42,017 nucleotides of DNA from an uncultured Alphaproteobacteria bacterium (GCA_947259335.1 CAMYMQ010000296.1:1-42017), one strand, 5' to 3'; shown: positions 24,548-32,955, counted from the stretch's first letter. Translations and numbers: made by a program. Notes: a model not told the origin generated them from the sequence alone.

Positions 24548-24735
24548 TGGCAACATGTCTCCTGCCACAAGGTCACGGTTCCGTCTGCTGGCAAATCGAC
24601 AACTCGCTTACAGATGGATCCGCTCACTGCGAAAAGGGTACACTTTATCTCTCCCTCCGAGCCCGAACTCTCATAAGTCCACACCGTGACCTTCGCTCGC
24701 GCGCATAATCGAGCTGAGAAACCGCACTCCCGCAC
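24544..24735 (-). CDS. Small Cys-containing protein, unknown
   Basis: A 63-codon ORF from GTG 24735 whose TGA stop overlaps the next start (ATGA at 24544-24547). The segment KVTVWTYESSGSEGEIKC followed by LFAVSGSICKRVVDLPAD looks like a beta-rich protein with paired cysteines; it ends ETCCQ. It starts 14 bp after the 41-residue CoxF-like ORF. No family is recognised. The overlap and spacing are the main support. Confidence 0.4.
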   Translation of the reverse strand: MRECGFSARLCARAKVTVWTYESSGSEGEIKCTLFAVSGSICKRVVDLPADGTVTLWQETCCQ

Positions 24736-24748
24736 TTTCGCATCTCTG

Positions 24749-24874
24749 CTATATCGCGCCTAGCTTAGCGAGGGTTAGGAGAAAAAACAGCAGGACCAAC
24801 CCTGCCAAACATAGCCCGAGGGCAATATTCAAGGGCCGACGATGCCGAATGAAATCTCTTCTGGAGTAGGTCAT
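24749..24874 (-). CDS. 41-residue single-helix membrane protein, CoxF-like
   Basis: The product reads MTYSRRDFIRHRRPLNIALG, then LCLAGLVLLFFLLTLAKLGA, ending I. A basic N-terminus, a single membrane helix and the ending TLAKLG resemble the tiny CoxF-type proteins encoded beside ctaG/cox11 in alphaproteobacterial cytochrome oxidase operons. Here it lies 5 kb from the Cox11 gene, ahead of two small unknown genes on the same strand. RBS is weak (GAGAGG about ten bases upstream). The assignment is from shape and a short motif, so it is tentative. Confidence 0.45.
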   Translation of the reverse strand: MTYSRRDFIRHRRPLNIALGLCLAGLVLLFFLLTLAKLGAI

Positions 24875-24990
24875 AAGGCAGCCCTCTCCGCGTGTTGCCT
24901 CATCGTAGTTGTGCCGCCAAAGTTGGGAAAGCTAAGCGGAAGCTCGTTGGCCGATTGCGACCTGACCGCCGCGACGATCTGAATTGCACG

Positions 24991-25263
24991 CTATTCAAGG
25001 ATCTCCTCAAGCCAAGTCTTCGTCCTCGATCGTTGACGACCGGCAAAGACGAAGCCCCGGTACCTCCTCAAGCCGGACAGTCGAGGATCGTTTTCCAAGC
25101 TTCGCTTCAGGAGCTTGTCCACCTCGGCGCGATCAAGCCAAATGCCGCGACACTGAGGACATGAGTTGATTTCGACGGACGCTCGCTGAACGAAGAGCAG
25201 GTCGATCTCGCATTTGGGACAAAGGCGACCAGCCGGCTGCGGCTGGACATCCATTTCGGCCAT
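24991..25263 (-). CDS. Zinc-ribbon (zf-TFIIB family) protein, copy A
   Basis: The 90-residue product carries CPKCEIDLL and CPQCRGIWLDRAEVDKLL, the paired CxxC knuckles and GIWLDRxEL signature of the zf-TFIIB family (PF13453). The C-terminal half is Arg-rich and ends TKTWLEEILE. The start ATG 25263 has GAGAG upstream; an in-frame ATG four codons in is possible. A paralogue lies 350 bp upstream on the same strand (25614-25862), sharing the zinc ribbon and a helical end of the type WLxExL. Function of the family is unknown; it is likely a small zinc-binding cytoplasmic protein. Confidence 0.82.
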   Translation of the reverse strand: MAEMDVQPQPAGRLCPKCEIDLLFVQRASVEINSCPQCRGIWLDRAEVDKLLKRSLENDPRLSGLRRYRGFVFAGRQRSRTKTWLEEILE

Positions 25264-25613
25264 GTTGCTCTCATGATTTGACCTACCACATTGGAACCAC
25301 GGTATTCAGTGCGGTTGCCGATGTAAATGCTACAGCCGGTGGAGGTTTTCTGCGCTATTGTGACGCAGACTGCGGTGAACCAGCCACGAGTGCAAGCTAC
25401 GCCAACGTCCCGAAGAATTAGTCGCCTGCTGGCTCTGACCCGCCCCTACGAACGATACCGAAGTTTAAGTTGGTGCTGCGCCGACAGCAGCAAATGGTGG
25501 CCATAGTGCGCCACGTCACCGGGATTTCGCTGCTCGTGGCGCCGAAGGGACTTCGGATCATCCGCCGGGAACAGGCCGCAGTCTGACGGGCAACCGATGG
25601 AACGGGGCGCAGC
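25264..25613. other. Gap between the two zinc-ribbon genes
   Basis: About 350 bases without a recognisable gene. The minus strand has an open stretch ending with TAG near 25458 that includes DDPKSLRRHEQR, but it has no start signal or family match. Confidence 0.4.
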
Positions 25614-25862
25614 CTAGTCGAAGAGCTCGTGAAGCCATGACTTGCGCCGGTGGTTGCGATCGCCGCGATGTCTGCCAGCGTGGCGGTCACCGACTGTTGC
25701 GACTTCGGCACCGCCGGTAACCTCCCGTTCCAGACTGCGGTCGATGATCTTGTCCAACTCGCCACGATCGAGCCAAACGCCGCGGCAACGGGGGCAGTAG
25801 TCGATCTCGATGTTTTGGCGCTCGCTCATCACGAGTTCGACATCACACTTGGGGCACTGCAT
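25614..25862 (-). CDS. Zinc-ribbon (zf-TFIIB family) protein, copy B
   Basis: The 82-residue product starts MQCPKCDVELVMSE and contains YCPRCRGVWLDRGELDKII, the zf-TFIIB signature with four cysteines, then a His/Arg-rich stretch (GDRHAGRHRGDRNHRR) and a helical end SWLHELFD. ATG 25862 has AGGAG seven bases upstream, which decides the start; the frame is open for 93 more codons upstream but without signals. It is a paralogue of 24991-25263. The His-rich spacer may bind extra metal, which would fit the metal-handling surroundings; this is inference. Confidence 0.85.
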   Translation of the reverse strand: MQCPKCDVELVMSERQNIEIDYCPRCRGVWLDRGELDKIIDRSLEREVTGGAEVATVGDRHAGRHRGDRNHRRKSWLHELFD

Positions 25863-26032
25863 CGTGTCACTCCTAATGCCTGGCTTGTCCCTTGCGCTCG
25901 CCAAGCGGCACGTTGCGATCTTGGCACCGTCGCAGCACGGATTCGATATGGGACCTCCAGGTGCTATAGGTTCAATGCCTCGTAGGACCAAATCATGCAG
26001 TGCCGACGATTGCCCACCCGGAGCGACGAGGG

Positions 26033-26545
26033 CTATTTCGGATGCTTGGATTCCGCGCCTGTAGGCTTTCTCAGCCACGCGACTATGAACGCCACAGCAC
26101 CGAGCGAAATCGCGACATCGGCGAGGTTGAACGCCGGCCAATGGAAGCGGCCGTAATGCAGCACAAGAAAATCGGTAACGGCGCCGTCACGGAGTCGATC
26201 GACGAGATTGGCGGCCGCTCCCCCGATCACCATCGCTACTCCGGCCGCTTCCAAGGCGCGTGATGCGCGCCGAAGCCAAACCAACAAAATGACGATAATT
26301 GCGAAAGCGGCGGCGGAGAGAATGACGGGCGCCCATGACCCGAGATTCCCGAACAGGCCGAAGCTGATCCCGCGATTGTAGACCAGGGCAAGCTTGAAAA
26401 AGGATGCGACGGGAATGACGCGAGGCGGATCGAGCACGACGTCAACGATCAGCCACTTCGACGCGAGATCGATCGCGGTTATGACAACCGCGGCCAAGAG
26501 ACCGGCCCCGAAGTACGGAGCAGACCTTAAGTTGCGATCGTTCAT
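26033..26545 (-). CDS. lspA: Signal peptidase II (lipoprotein signal peptidase)
   Basis: The 170-residue product has four membrane segments and the family signatures VYNRGISFGLFG, AANLVDRLRDGAVTDFL and FNLADVAISLG, with the two catalytic Asp residues in the last two. LspA cleaves signal peptides of prolipoproteins at the lipidated Cys in the inner membrane. I set the start at ATG 26545 (MNDRNLRS); the frame extends further upstream without support. It is probably an accessory copy, since it lies 106 bp after the caa3-type CtaG gene in a metal/oxidase-assembly region rather than beside ileS. Confidence 0.93.
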   Translation of the reverse strand: MNDRNLRSAPYFGAGLLAAVVITAIDLASKWLIVDVVLDPPRVIPVASFFKLALVYNRGISFGLFGNLGSWAPVILSAAAFAIIVILLVWLRRASRALEAAGVAMVIGGAAANLVDRLRDGAVTDFLVLHYGRFHWPAFNLADVAISLGAVAFIVAWLRKPTGAESKHPK

Positions 26546-26651
26546 GCCTGATCGAGTGATTGCGTGGCGAGCCTTCCGCGTCGGTGTTGCCACAATTGCG
26601 GGTTTGCGTTTCGGATCGGTTTCGCCTTTTTCTGTCGCGCTGGGGCCTGAC

Positions 26652-27755
26652 CTACAGGCTCGCGAGTACGCCGATCGCCAGAGTGGTGGCGAGCACGGCG
26701 AGCACAAATGCAACAAAGCCCATCGCAAGCACACGGTTCTTTCGTCTTTGCTGCTCGATCAGGAGCGCGCCTGTCGTCGGGTATCGCATGCTTTCGGAGT
26801 TCGATGGTGACCACGTCGCCCGCCGGACCTCTGTCTTCATTTCGTGCCGCCCCCACATGTAAAGGATTACCAGGAAAGCGACCACGCACATCATGCTGCT
26901 CGGGATCCAGATGACAACGCCCCCGACCTGTTCGTCGGCCAATGCCGCGTATCCGAACAGGCGGCCGGGCGCGTCGTATGCCCTGTAAAGGACCGCGCTC
27001 TTGAGCGTCGTGTAGGCGCCGAGAACGATGTTGGAAAGGATGACGAGCCAAAGCATCATTGCCCGCACGCCAAACCGCAAGCCGTTCGGCGGCGGCCTCC
27101 GGTCGAATATGCGCCACCAGAATATCAGGCCGGCGAGAAGCATCGTCAGGTGCATCGAGTAGTGGACCGCCTCGTCGCGCAAGGCGGCGTCGTGGTAGCG
27201 TGGGATTTCCCAAACATAGAGCGCACCGACATACAATGCCGTCACGACGACCGGATGGGTTGCCGTGCCGAAGGCGCGCCTCAGCCAGCGTTGCCTGGCC
27301 ATGGGTCCCACCAGGCCGCGGCGGATCGATGCGGGAAGCCCTGCCACCAAGATGCCCTGGGGCCACGCAAAGGCGACGAGCATCGGGCCCAACATCCGCA
27401 CCACCAGGTGCTGGATCTGGTGCACGAAGAACAGCCGCTCCGCGATAGGGTCGATCGGCGATTGCAGGGCCAGAAACAGCGCCGCCAGACCGGCAAAGAA
27501 CATCAGGTGTCGCCACCAGGGTACAGGGTCGACGATCGCAGCGCGTCGCACCACCCCGACCGCGTATATCAGCGCGATGGCTGCCGTGGGCAGGACGACG
27601 TCGGGCGTCGGCTCCCAGGCCGCAAAAGCCGTCGCGTCGGTCAGGGTCTCGCCGCCATGCGCGACGGCGGGGCCGGACGCTACGCCCAGGACCCCCACCG
27701 CCGCGGGGAGCCCCAGAACCGGCGCCGTCAGCCGGGACGTCTGCGCCTCAGCCAT
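26652..27755 (-). CDS. Cytochrome c oxidase assembly protein, caa3_CtaG family
   Basis: The 367-residue product has a signal-like N-terminus, about seven membrane segments and the caa3_CtaG (PF09678) pattern: FFVHQIQHLVVRMLGPMLVA, FGTATHPVVVTALYVGALY, HYSMHLTMLLAGLIFWWRI and a Met/His-rich membrane region that may hold copper. In Bacillus the family is needed for caa3 oxidase formation; in Proteobacteria it occurs with copper-delivery genes. It is unrelated to Cox11, which shares the name CtaG and is encoded upstream at 29730. Its start overlaps the end of the preceding gene by 28 bp. Confidence 0.92.
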   Translation of the reverse strand: MAEAQTSRLTAPVLGLPAAVGVLGVASGPAVAHGGETLTDATAFAAWEPTPDVVLPTAAIALIYAVGVVRRAAIVDPVPWWRHLMFFAGLAALFLALQSPIDPIAERLFFVHQIQHLVVRMLGPMLVAFAWPQGILVAGLPASIRRGLVGPMARQRWLRRAFGTATHPVVVTALYVGALYVWEIPRYHDAALRDEAVHYSMHLTMLLAGLIFWWRIFDRRPPPNGLRFGVRAMMLWLVILSNIVLGAYTTLKSAVLYRAYDAPGRLFGYAALADEQVGGVVIWIPSSMMCVVAFLVILYMWGRHEMKTEVRRATWSPSNSESMRYPTTGALLIEQQRRKNRVLAMGFVAFVLAVLATTLAIGVLASL

Positions 27756-28063
27756 CGCGAGACCGCCGGGCCGAGGAAGACGCCCGCTTCGGCCCCACCG
27801 ACGATGAACAGCGCCACGGCAATCACCACTGCTGTGGCGGGCTCGATCCCGGCGGTGACGAGGATTTGCTCGATCGTGTCCGCGACCGGAAACGTCAGAT
27901 AGGCCAACGCCCCCGCCAGGCCGCCGACCGCCATCGGTAGACAGCGCGCGAGCCAGGATCGGCGCCGATCGGGAGCGGCTGAAAGCCCGGCAGTGTCGCC
28001 GTCTCCGTCCAGCGGGTCTGGCGCCGATCCGATCGGGGCGCCAATCCCGTGCACCCGCCTCAA
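27728..28063 (-). CDS. Small membrane protein of the oxidase-assembly cluster
   Basis: The 111-residue product has a hydrophilic start and two hydrophobic segments, around residues 43-63 (LPMAVGGLAGALAYLTFPVA) and 74-98 (IEPATAVVIAVALFIVGGAE), then an Arg-rich end. The frame starts at TTG 28063, which overlaps the preceding stop (TTGA); GTG 28054 is an alternative. It overlaps caa3_CtaG downstream. No family is recognised; conserved placement between PCu(A)C-like and caa3_CtaG genes suggests a role in oxidase or copper handling. Confidence 0.6.
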   Translation of the reverse strand: MRRVHGIGAPIGSAPDPLDGDGDTAGLSAAPDRRRSWLARCLPMAVGGLAGALAYLTFPVADTIEQILVTAGIEPATAVVIAVALFIVGGAEAGVFLGPAVSRWLRRRRPG

Positions 28064-28566
28064 CGCCTCTTGGCCTTCTCGACGACGACCTTCACCGTTA
28101 TGCGGCCGGCCGCTCCGAAATCCATCGTAAGGTCGAATGAGTCACCCTCCTTCAAGCGCCTTTTCAGGCCCGAGAGCCAGATATGCTCGCGCCAGGACGC
28201 GAGCGCGCGCGGCTTCCCCGGGGGCAGTTCGACCGACGTCTGCCACGTGTCATGGCCGTCCTTCCGGACCCGTATCCGGGCCTCTGCCGCGATCGGGCTG
28301 GAAACGCCGACGAGGCGAACCGTCGTCTTGCCCCGGTTGAGGATCGGTCCGTATACGGCCACGCCAAAGGCATCCTTCTCGGGCGGCAGCGCCCAGATAT
28401 GACCGATGGCGATGGCGCCCAGCTTGTAGCTGTGCGCGCGGGCCGGACCCGCCCCCGTGGCGACGCTTGCGACCCCCGTCGTCAACGCCAGCCAGAGCGC
28501 AGCCGCGCGCATCCCCGACGATGCGCGCAGCCTGCCGGTCCGGGGGCTTTCGTCGCGGAGCGTCAT
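28060..28566 (-). CDS. Periplasmic PCu(A)C-like protein with altered copper-site residues
   Basis: The 168-residue product has a signal peptide ending about residue 44 (GPARA) and a cupredoxin-like domain similar to its upstream neighbour: HIWALPPEKDAFGVAVY near the start, and HIWLSGLKRRLKEGDSFDL where PCu(A)C proteins carry HIMLMGLKRPLRKG. The usual Met ligands are thus replaced, HxM becoming HIW. Copper binding by the standard site is therefore doubtful. ATG 28564-28566 overlaps the previous stop (ATGA). The frame is open much further upstream, but antisense to nothing supportive, so the shorter product is chosen. Confidence 0.75.
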   Translation of the reverse strand: MTLRDESPRTGRLRASSGMRAAALWLALTTGVASVATGAGPARAHSYKLGAIAIGHIWALPPEKDAFGVAVYGPILNRGKTTVRLVGVSSPIAAEARIRVRKDGHDTWQTSVELPPGKPRALASWREHIWLSGLKRRLKEGDSFDLTMDFGAAGRITVKVVVEKAKRR

Positions 28567-29027
28567 TCGCTCGGCCCTCGCGCACCGGGACCCATGATCG
28601 GCACCCGAACGTCGATCGCTCGGTTGCCGGCGAAGCGCAGGGTGAGCCGGAACACCCCGCCTTTCCTGAGAGGCCGCTTCAGGCCCATCAGCATGATGTG
28701 CAAGCCTCCGGGAGCCAGCGTCACCCGCTCGCCCGGCGGCACCTCGACCGGCCCGGCCGGTGCCATGCTCATGATGTCGCCCCGCTTGACCGTCCGATGG
28801 ACCTCGGCGCGCCGCGCGACGGGGCTCTCGACGCGCGTCAGGCGCGCCGGCTTGGCGCCGAGGTTGACGATCGTCATGTAGGCGGCCGACGGGCGGGCGG
28901 TGCCGATCGACGCGCGCGCCCAGGGACGTTCGATCGCGATGGCGGGTTTGTCCTGGGCAACGGCACCGGCCCAGGGGACGCCAAAAAGGGTCAGCCCGAA
29001 GGCCAAGGCAATGCGGGAGCGCTTCAT
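28563..29027 (-). CDS. Copper chaperone PCu(A)C
   Basis: The 154-residue product has a signal peptide (LAFGLTLFGVPWAGAVA) and the PCu(A)C domain: RPWARASIGTARPSAAYMTI, EVHRTVKRGDIMSM and LHIMLMGLKRPLRKG, which together give the His/Met copper ligands. Known relatives hand Cu(I) to the CuA site of cytochrome oxidase in the periplasm, often together with Sco. It overlaps the Sco gene upstream and the PCu(A)C-like gene downstream by ATGA junctions, so it is translationally coupled in one operon. Confidence 0.92.
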   Translation of the reverse strand: MKRSRIALAFGLTLFGVPWAGAVAQDKPAIAIERPWARASIGTARPSAAYMTIVNLGAKPARLTRVESPVARRAEVHRTVKRGDIMSMAPAGPVEVPPGERVTLAPGGLHIMLMGLKRPLRKGGVFRLTLRFAGNRAIDVRVPIMGPGARGPSE

Positions 29028-29746
29028 TCTTCTCTCCTGGCTGGGTTTCCGTACTTCGCGATGGCCTCGCGGATGACCCGCGCGATCTCCGGCGCCTTCG
29101 TGCCGTACGAGAAATGGGCCAGATACTCACCCTTGGGCGACATCAGGTAGGTGTTGCCCTGATGGCTGATCAGATAGTCGTCGCCGACTGGCTTCGGTTC
29201 CTTCGAGGCCGCTGATTTTCGGCCATAGTAGGACTTGGCGCTGACTTTCTCGTAGAAGACGCGATAGGCCTTCGCGACGGCCGTGATCTGGCGTGGCGTG
29301 CCGGTCAGGCCGACGATCCTTGGATGGAAAGCCTTCACGTACTCGGCGAGTCGCTTTGGTCTATCGCGTTCCGGGTCGAGGCTGACGAAGAGCGGCTGGA
29401 CGGCGTTCGCCTCCGAGCCCAGCAGGTCGAGCGCCCGGGCGATATCGCCGAGCGTGGTCGGGCACACGTCCGGACAGTTTGTGAAGCCGAAGAAGACCAG
29501 GAGATAGCGGCCGCCGAAGCTCTTTTCGGTGACCGTCCGGCCCCTGTGATCCACCAGCGCAAAGGGACCGCCGATCGGCACGGAGCCCGGCTCGGCGAGG
29601 CGGCTTGCCGGCGCGGTGGCCTGCAGCCTGTCGGGCAACGCCAGGTAGACGCTGACCAGCGCCGCCGCAAGGATTACGCCACCGACCGCGAGGATCAGGA
29701 GCGCCCGGCGCGCAAGCCGGCGAGTCCTATCAGCGTCTGGGCGCAT
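29024..29746 (-). CDS. SCO1/SenC-family copper/redox protein, copy 1
   Basis: The 240-residue product has an N-terminal membrane anchor (ALLILAVGGVILAAALVSVYL) and a thioredoxin-like SCO domain with the CxxxC copper motif in FTNCPDVCPTT and the third ligand His in DYLISHQGNTYL. SCO proteins deliver copper to, or reduce, the CuA centre of cytochrome oxidase. I use ATG 29746 (MRPDADRTRR) rather than TTG 29761. It overlaps the Cox11 gene upstream and the PCu(A)C gene downstream. An insertion KSYYGRKSAASKEPK between the motif regions is longer than in many relatives. Confidence 0.93.
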   Translation of the reverse strand: MRPDADRTRRLARRALLILAVGGVILAAALVSVYLALPDRLQATAPASRLAEPGSVPIGGPFALVDHRGRTVTEKSFGGRYLLVFFGFTNCPDVCPTTLGDIARALDLLGSEANAVQPLFVSLDPERDRPKRLAEYVKAFHPRIVGLTGTPRQITAVAKAYRVFYEKVSAKSYYGRKSAASKEPKPVGDDYLISHQGNTYLMSPKGEYLAHFSYGTKAPEIARVIREAIAKYGNPARREE

Positions 29747-30383
29747 CGTTGTCGAAGCCAACTTTCTCGGACCGCTTCAGCTTGGCGTCCGTCTTCGCCG
29801 ATCCGGCCTTGAGGTCGCGGGCACGCTTGATCTTTTCCGCCGACAGGCCGGTCTGCTTGAAGAAAGTATAGGAGAGCGTGATGTTGCGGACGTCCCTCGT
29901 GTTCGCGTCCTTGACGAGTTGCTCGTCGACGTAGAGGACGAGCGGCATCCGAGCGCTCTCGCCCGGACCGAGCTTCTCTTCGGTGAAACAGAAGCATTCG
30001 ATCTTGAAGAAATACGGCGCCGCCTTGTAGGGCGTGACGTTGAACGTCGCGCGCGCGATCACCGACTCGGGCGAGTTGTTCTTCGCGTAGTAATAAACCT
30101 TCGCCGTTTCGCCCGGTCGAATGGTGACCTTGCGCTGTTCGGGCCTGAACGTCCACGGCAGGCCCGGCGCGACGTTGGCATCGAAATAGACGGTGATCGC
30201 ACGGCCCGTTGTGGTGGTCTTCGGCTTCGGCGCTGCCGCCCGCTGGACCGTGCCGCCGAACCCCGTCAGGTTGCAGAACATTCGGTACAGCGTCGGAGCG
30301 TAGACGACCAGGCCGGACGTTGACGCGATAAGCATCCCGGCAAGGATCAGGACCGGCAGGTTCCGTGTTCGCGTGCTGCTCAT
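29730..30383 (-). CDS. ctaG: Cytochrome c oxidase assembly protein CtaG/Cox11
   Basis: The 217-residue product has one N-terminal membrane helix (LPVLILAGMLIASTSGLVVYA), then a periplasmic immunoglobulin-like domain with the Cox11 signature YFFKIECFCFTEEKL, whose CFC cysteines bind Cu(I). Cox11 inserts copper into the CuB site of subunit I. The C-terminal extension after LSYTFFKQ is Lys-rich. It opens the minus-strand cluster Cox11-Sco-PCu(A)C; the oxidase subunits themselves are not in the window. 87 bp separate it from the P-type ATPase stop upstream. Confidence 0.94.
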   Translation of the reverse strand: MSSTRTRNLPVLILAGMLIASTSGLVVYAPTLYRMFCNLTGFGGTVQRAAAPKPKTTTTGRAITVYFDANVAPGLPWTFRPEQRKVTIRPGETAKVYYYAKNNSPESVIARATFNVTPYKAAPYFFKIECFCFTEEKLGPGESARMPLVLYVDEQLVKDANTRDVRNITLSYTFFKQTGLSAEKIKRARDLKAGSAKTDAKLKRSEKVGFDNDAPRR

Positions 30384-30470
30384 CCCACCAAGCCCTTGAC
30401 GTCATTCGAATACGACTTCATGCCACACGGCGTCAGTGCGTTCGATGCGACCATGCCGCGCAGCACAGCA

Positions 30471-32837
30471 TCAATGTCCGTGCGTGAGGCCGCCCGCGGC
30501 CATGGTTTCTCCCGTAGACGCCGTTCTCTGCGGAGCCGCCGTCCTGGAACGCAGCAGGCGCAGCGCGTTCATTACGACGAGCAGCGAAGCGCCGACATCG
30601 GCCGCGATCGCACCCCATAGGGTCGCGAAACCGGCGAAGGTCAGCACGACGAAGATCGCCTTGACGCCGAGCGCGAAGGCGATGTTCTGGCGGATCACGG
30701 CGAGCGTGTGCTTCGAATGGCGGATGAGCCACGGCAGCTTCGCCAGGTCGTCGGTCATCAACGCGATATCGGCCGTCTCGATCGCCGCGTCGCTGCCCGC
30801 GGCGCCCATGGCGATACCGAAGGTCGCGCGCGCCATGGCGGGCGCGTCGTTGACCCCGTCGCCAACCATCGCCACGGCCCCATATTTGTCGACCAGTTGC
30901 TCGACCATCGCGACCTTGTCCTCGGGCAACAGTTCGGCGTGCACCTCGTCGATTCCCACCTCGCGCGCGATGGCGGCCGCCGTCGTGCGATTGTCGCCGG
31001 TCAGCATGACCAGATGCTCGACGCCGATTGCCCGCAATAAGCCCAAGGCATCCGCTGCACCGGGCCTTACCGTGTCGGCGACCGCGAGCAGCCCGCAGAC
31101 GTGCCGGTCGTTGCCGATCGCCACGACGGTCTTGCCCTCGCGCTCGAACGCCTCGGCTTGTTCGGTTGCGCGGTCATCCTCCTGGCCGCGCTCGATGAGG
31201 TAGCGATGGGAGCCGAGCCAAAAGGCCTCGCCCTGAAAAGTCCCGGTGACTCCCTTGCCCTGAAGCATCTGGACGCGATCGGCCGGTCGGGCCGTGATGC
31301 CGCGTTGCGTGGCATAGTCGATAACCGCCCGGGCCAGAGGGTGAGCGCTGCGCGCCTCGAGCGCGGCGGCCCGCTCGAGGAGTTCGGCTTCGGTATGGCC
31401 GTTGAGCGGGACGACTCCGACAACCGCCGGTTCGCCGCGCGTTAGAGTTCCCGTCTTGTCGAAGGCCAGCGCCGTCGCGCGGGACGGCGCCTCGATGAAA
31501 ACGCCGCCCTTGATGAGCACGCCCTGGCGCGCGGCCGCGGCGAGGGCGGCGACGATGCTTACCGGCGTCGAGATCACCAGCGCGCAAGGGCAAGCGATAA
31601 CCAGCAGGACCAGCGCGCTGTAGAACCAGTAGGCCCAGGAAGCGCCGAAGGCCAGCGGCGGCAAGAGGAAGACGGCGATGGCGAGAAGGATCACGGCCGG
31701 CGTGTAGATCCGCGCGAACTTCTCCACCCATTGCTCGGCCTGGGCGCGTCGGCCCTGTGCGTCCTCGACCATGCGGATGATGCGCGCGAGCGTCGTGTCC
31801 TCGGCAGCCCTGGTGCTCTCGATCTCGAGGGCGCCGTCGCCGTTGATCGTGCCAGCGAAGACCTCGCCGCCGACATCCTTCGGCACCGGCACGCTTTCGC
31901 CGGTGATCGGCGCCTGGTTGACGCTGCTGGCCCCGGCGACAACGCGGCCGTCCAGAGGAATGCGCTCGCCGGGCCTGACCACGAAGCGGGTCCCGACGGC
32001 GACTTCTGCCGCCCGGACCTCGACCTCCGAGCCGTCATCGGACGTCACCCGCGCCGTCGGGGGCGCCAGATCCAGGAGCGCCGAGATTGCGCGGCGCGCC
32101 CGGCCGACGCTCCAGCTCTCCAGGGTCAAGGAAAGCGCGAACAGGAACGCCACGCTCGCTGCCTCGAACCACTCGCCGATGCCGATGGCGCCCGCGACGG
32201 CGATCACCATGAGCATGTTGATGTCGGGTCGCAGGCGTCGCGCCGCAAACCAGGCTTTCGGCAGCACGTAGCGAACGCCAAGCGCGATCGCCGCGGCGTA
32301 GGCCGTGGCCTCCGGCCAGGGCAGCGCCTGTCCGTCGTGGCCGCCGAGGAGACGGATCGCCTCCGAGATGCCACCGGCCAGCCAGACATGAGCAACAAAT
32401 CCCGCGAGCAGGCTCGCGCCGCTCAACGACGTCAGCCAGACTTGAAGCCGGCGGTGCCGGTCGGCGTCACGGTCCTCCTGCTGCCCGGGGCGCCATTCGG
32501 CGGCGGTCATGCCGGTGCGCGCAACCGCGGAGCAAACATCGTCTGCGGAGACTTCGTCGGCCGTCGGGAGCACCATCATGCGGCCGTTGAGGACGTCGAA
32601 CGCGAGCTTGTCTTCGCCGCCGACCAGTGGCCCGATCTCGCGTCGCAGCACGCTCACTTCCTCCGCACAGTCGAGTCCGCGCACCCGAAACGTCTGGCGC
32701 GGAGCGCCGCCACGCCGCCGCGCGTCGACCGCCGTCACGGCGATGCCGCCAGAGCGACAGCCGTCAGCCTGAGAACGATCCTGCCCTTGCTCGGATGGAT
32801 CGTGACGTCCGGTATGTTGGTGGTCAGGCATTCGCAT
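30471..32837 (-). CDS. P1B-type heavy-metal ATPase (Zn/Cd/Pb, CadA/ZntA-like)
   Basis: The 788-residue product has a His-containing N-terminus, one heavy-metal-associated domain with RGLDCAEEV in place of GMxCxxC, then the P-type core: TGES, membrane motif ACPCALVISTP, phosphorylation site DKTGTLTRG, SAHPLARAV and GDGVNDAPA. CPC with the C-terminal features NIAFALGVKAIF and AADVGASLLV fits subgroup P1B-2, which exports Zn2+, Cd2+ and Pb2+ with ATP. It is preceded by a MerR-type promoter (32908-32938) and a merR gene lies 0.8 kb upstream. Start ATG 32837, with a second ATG two codons on. The C-terminal tail ends in HGH. Confidence 0.93.
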   Translation of the reverse strand: MRMPDHQHTGRHDPSEQGQDRSQADGCRSGGIAVTAVDARRRGGAPRQTFRVRGLDCAEEVSVLRREIGPLVGGEDKLAFDVLNGRMMVLPTADEVSADDVCSAVARTGMTAAEWRPGQQEDRDADRHRRLQVWLTSLSGASLLAGFVAHVWLAGGISEAIRLLGGHDGQALPWPEATAYAAAIALGVRYVLPKAWFAARRLRPDINMLMVIAVAGAIGIGEWFEAASVAFLFALSLTLESWSVGRARRAISALLDLAPPTARVTSDDGSEVEVRAAEVAVGTRFVVRPGERIPLDGRVVAGASSVNQAPITGESVPVPKDVGGEVFAGTINGDGALEIESTRAAEDTTLARIIRMVEDAQGRRAQAEQWVEKFARIYTPAVILLAIAVFLLPPLAFGASWAYWFYSALVLLVIACPCALVISTPVSIVAALAAAARQGVLIKGGVFIEAPSRATALAFDKTGTLTRGEPAVVGVVPLNGHTEAELLERAAALEARSAHPLARAVIDYATQRGITARPADRVQMLQGKGVTGTFQGEAFWLGSHRYLIERGQEDDRATEQAEAFEREGKTVVAIGNDRHVCGLLAVADTVRPGAADALGLLRAIGVEHLVMLTGDNRTTAAAIAREVGIDEVHAELLPEDKVAMVEQLVDKYGAVAMVGDGVNDAPAMARATFGIAMGAAGSDAAIETADIALMTDDLAKLPWLIRHSKHTLAVIRQNIAFALGVKAIFVVLTFAGFATLWGAIAADVGASLLVVMNALRLLRSRTAAPQRTASTGETMAAGGLTHGH

Positions 32838-32907
32838 GGTCCCGTTTCATGCGGCCGTCCCGGGCCTCGAAGGCCCGAATCGCGCCGCTCCTTCGCCGTC
32901 TGGCACA

Positions 32908-32938
32908 AATATAGGCCCTACAGCGACTATAGGTTCAA
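32908..32938 (-). promoter_or_regulatory. MerR-type promoter/operator of the P-type ATPase
   Basis: On the minus strand TTGAAC (32933-32938) and TATATT (32908-32913) are separated by 19 bp, the over-long spacing typical of MerR-activated promoters. The spacer holds the dyad CCTATAG-TCG-CTGTAGG, close to CadR/PbrR-type operators. It lies about 70 bp before the ATPase start. Confidence 0.85.
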
Positions 32939-32955
32939 GGGGCGATCGGCGGCGA

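Noticed and set aside
30436-31203. 255-codon plus-strand ORF, Ser/Ala-rich
   Set aside because: Mirror of the P-type ATPase gene, with shadow-like composition.
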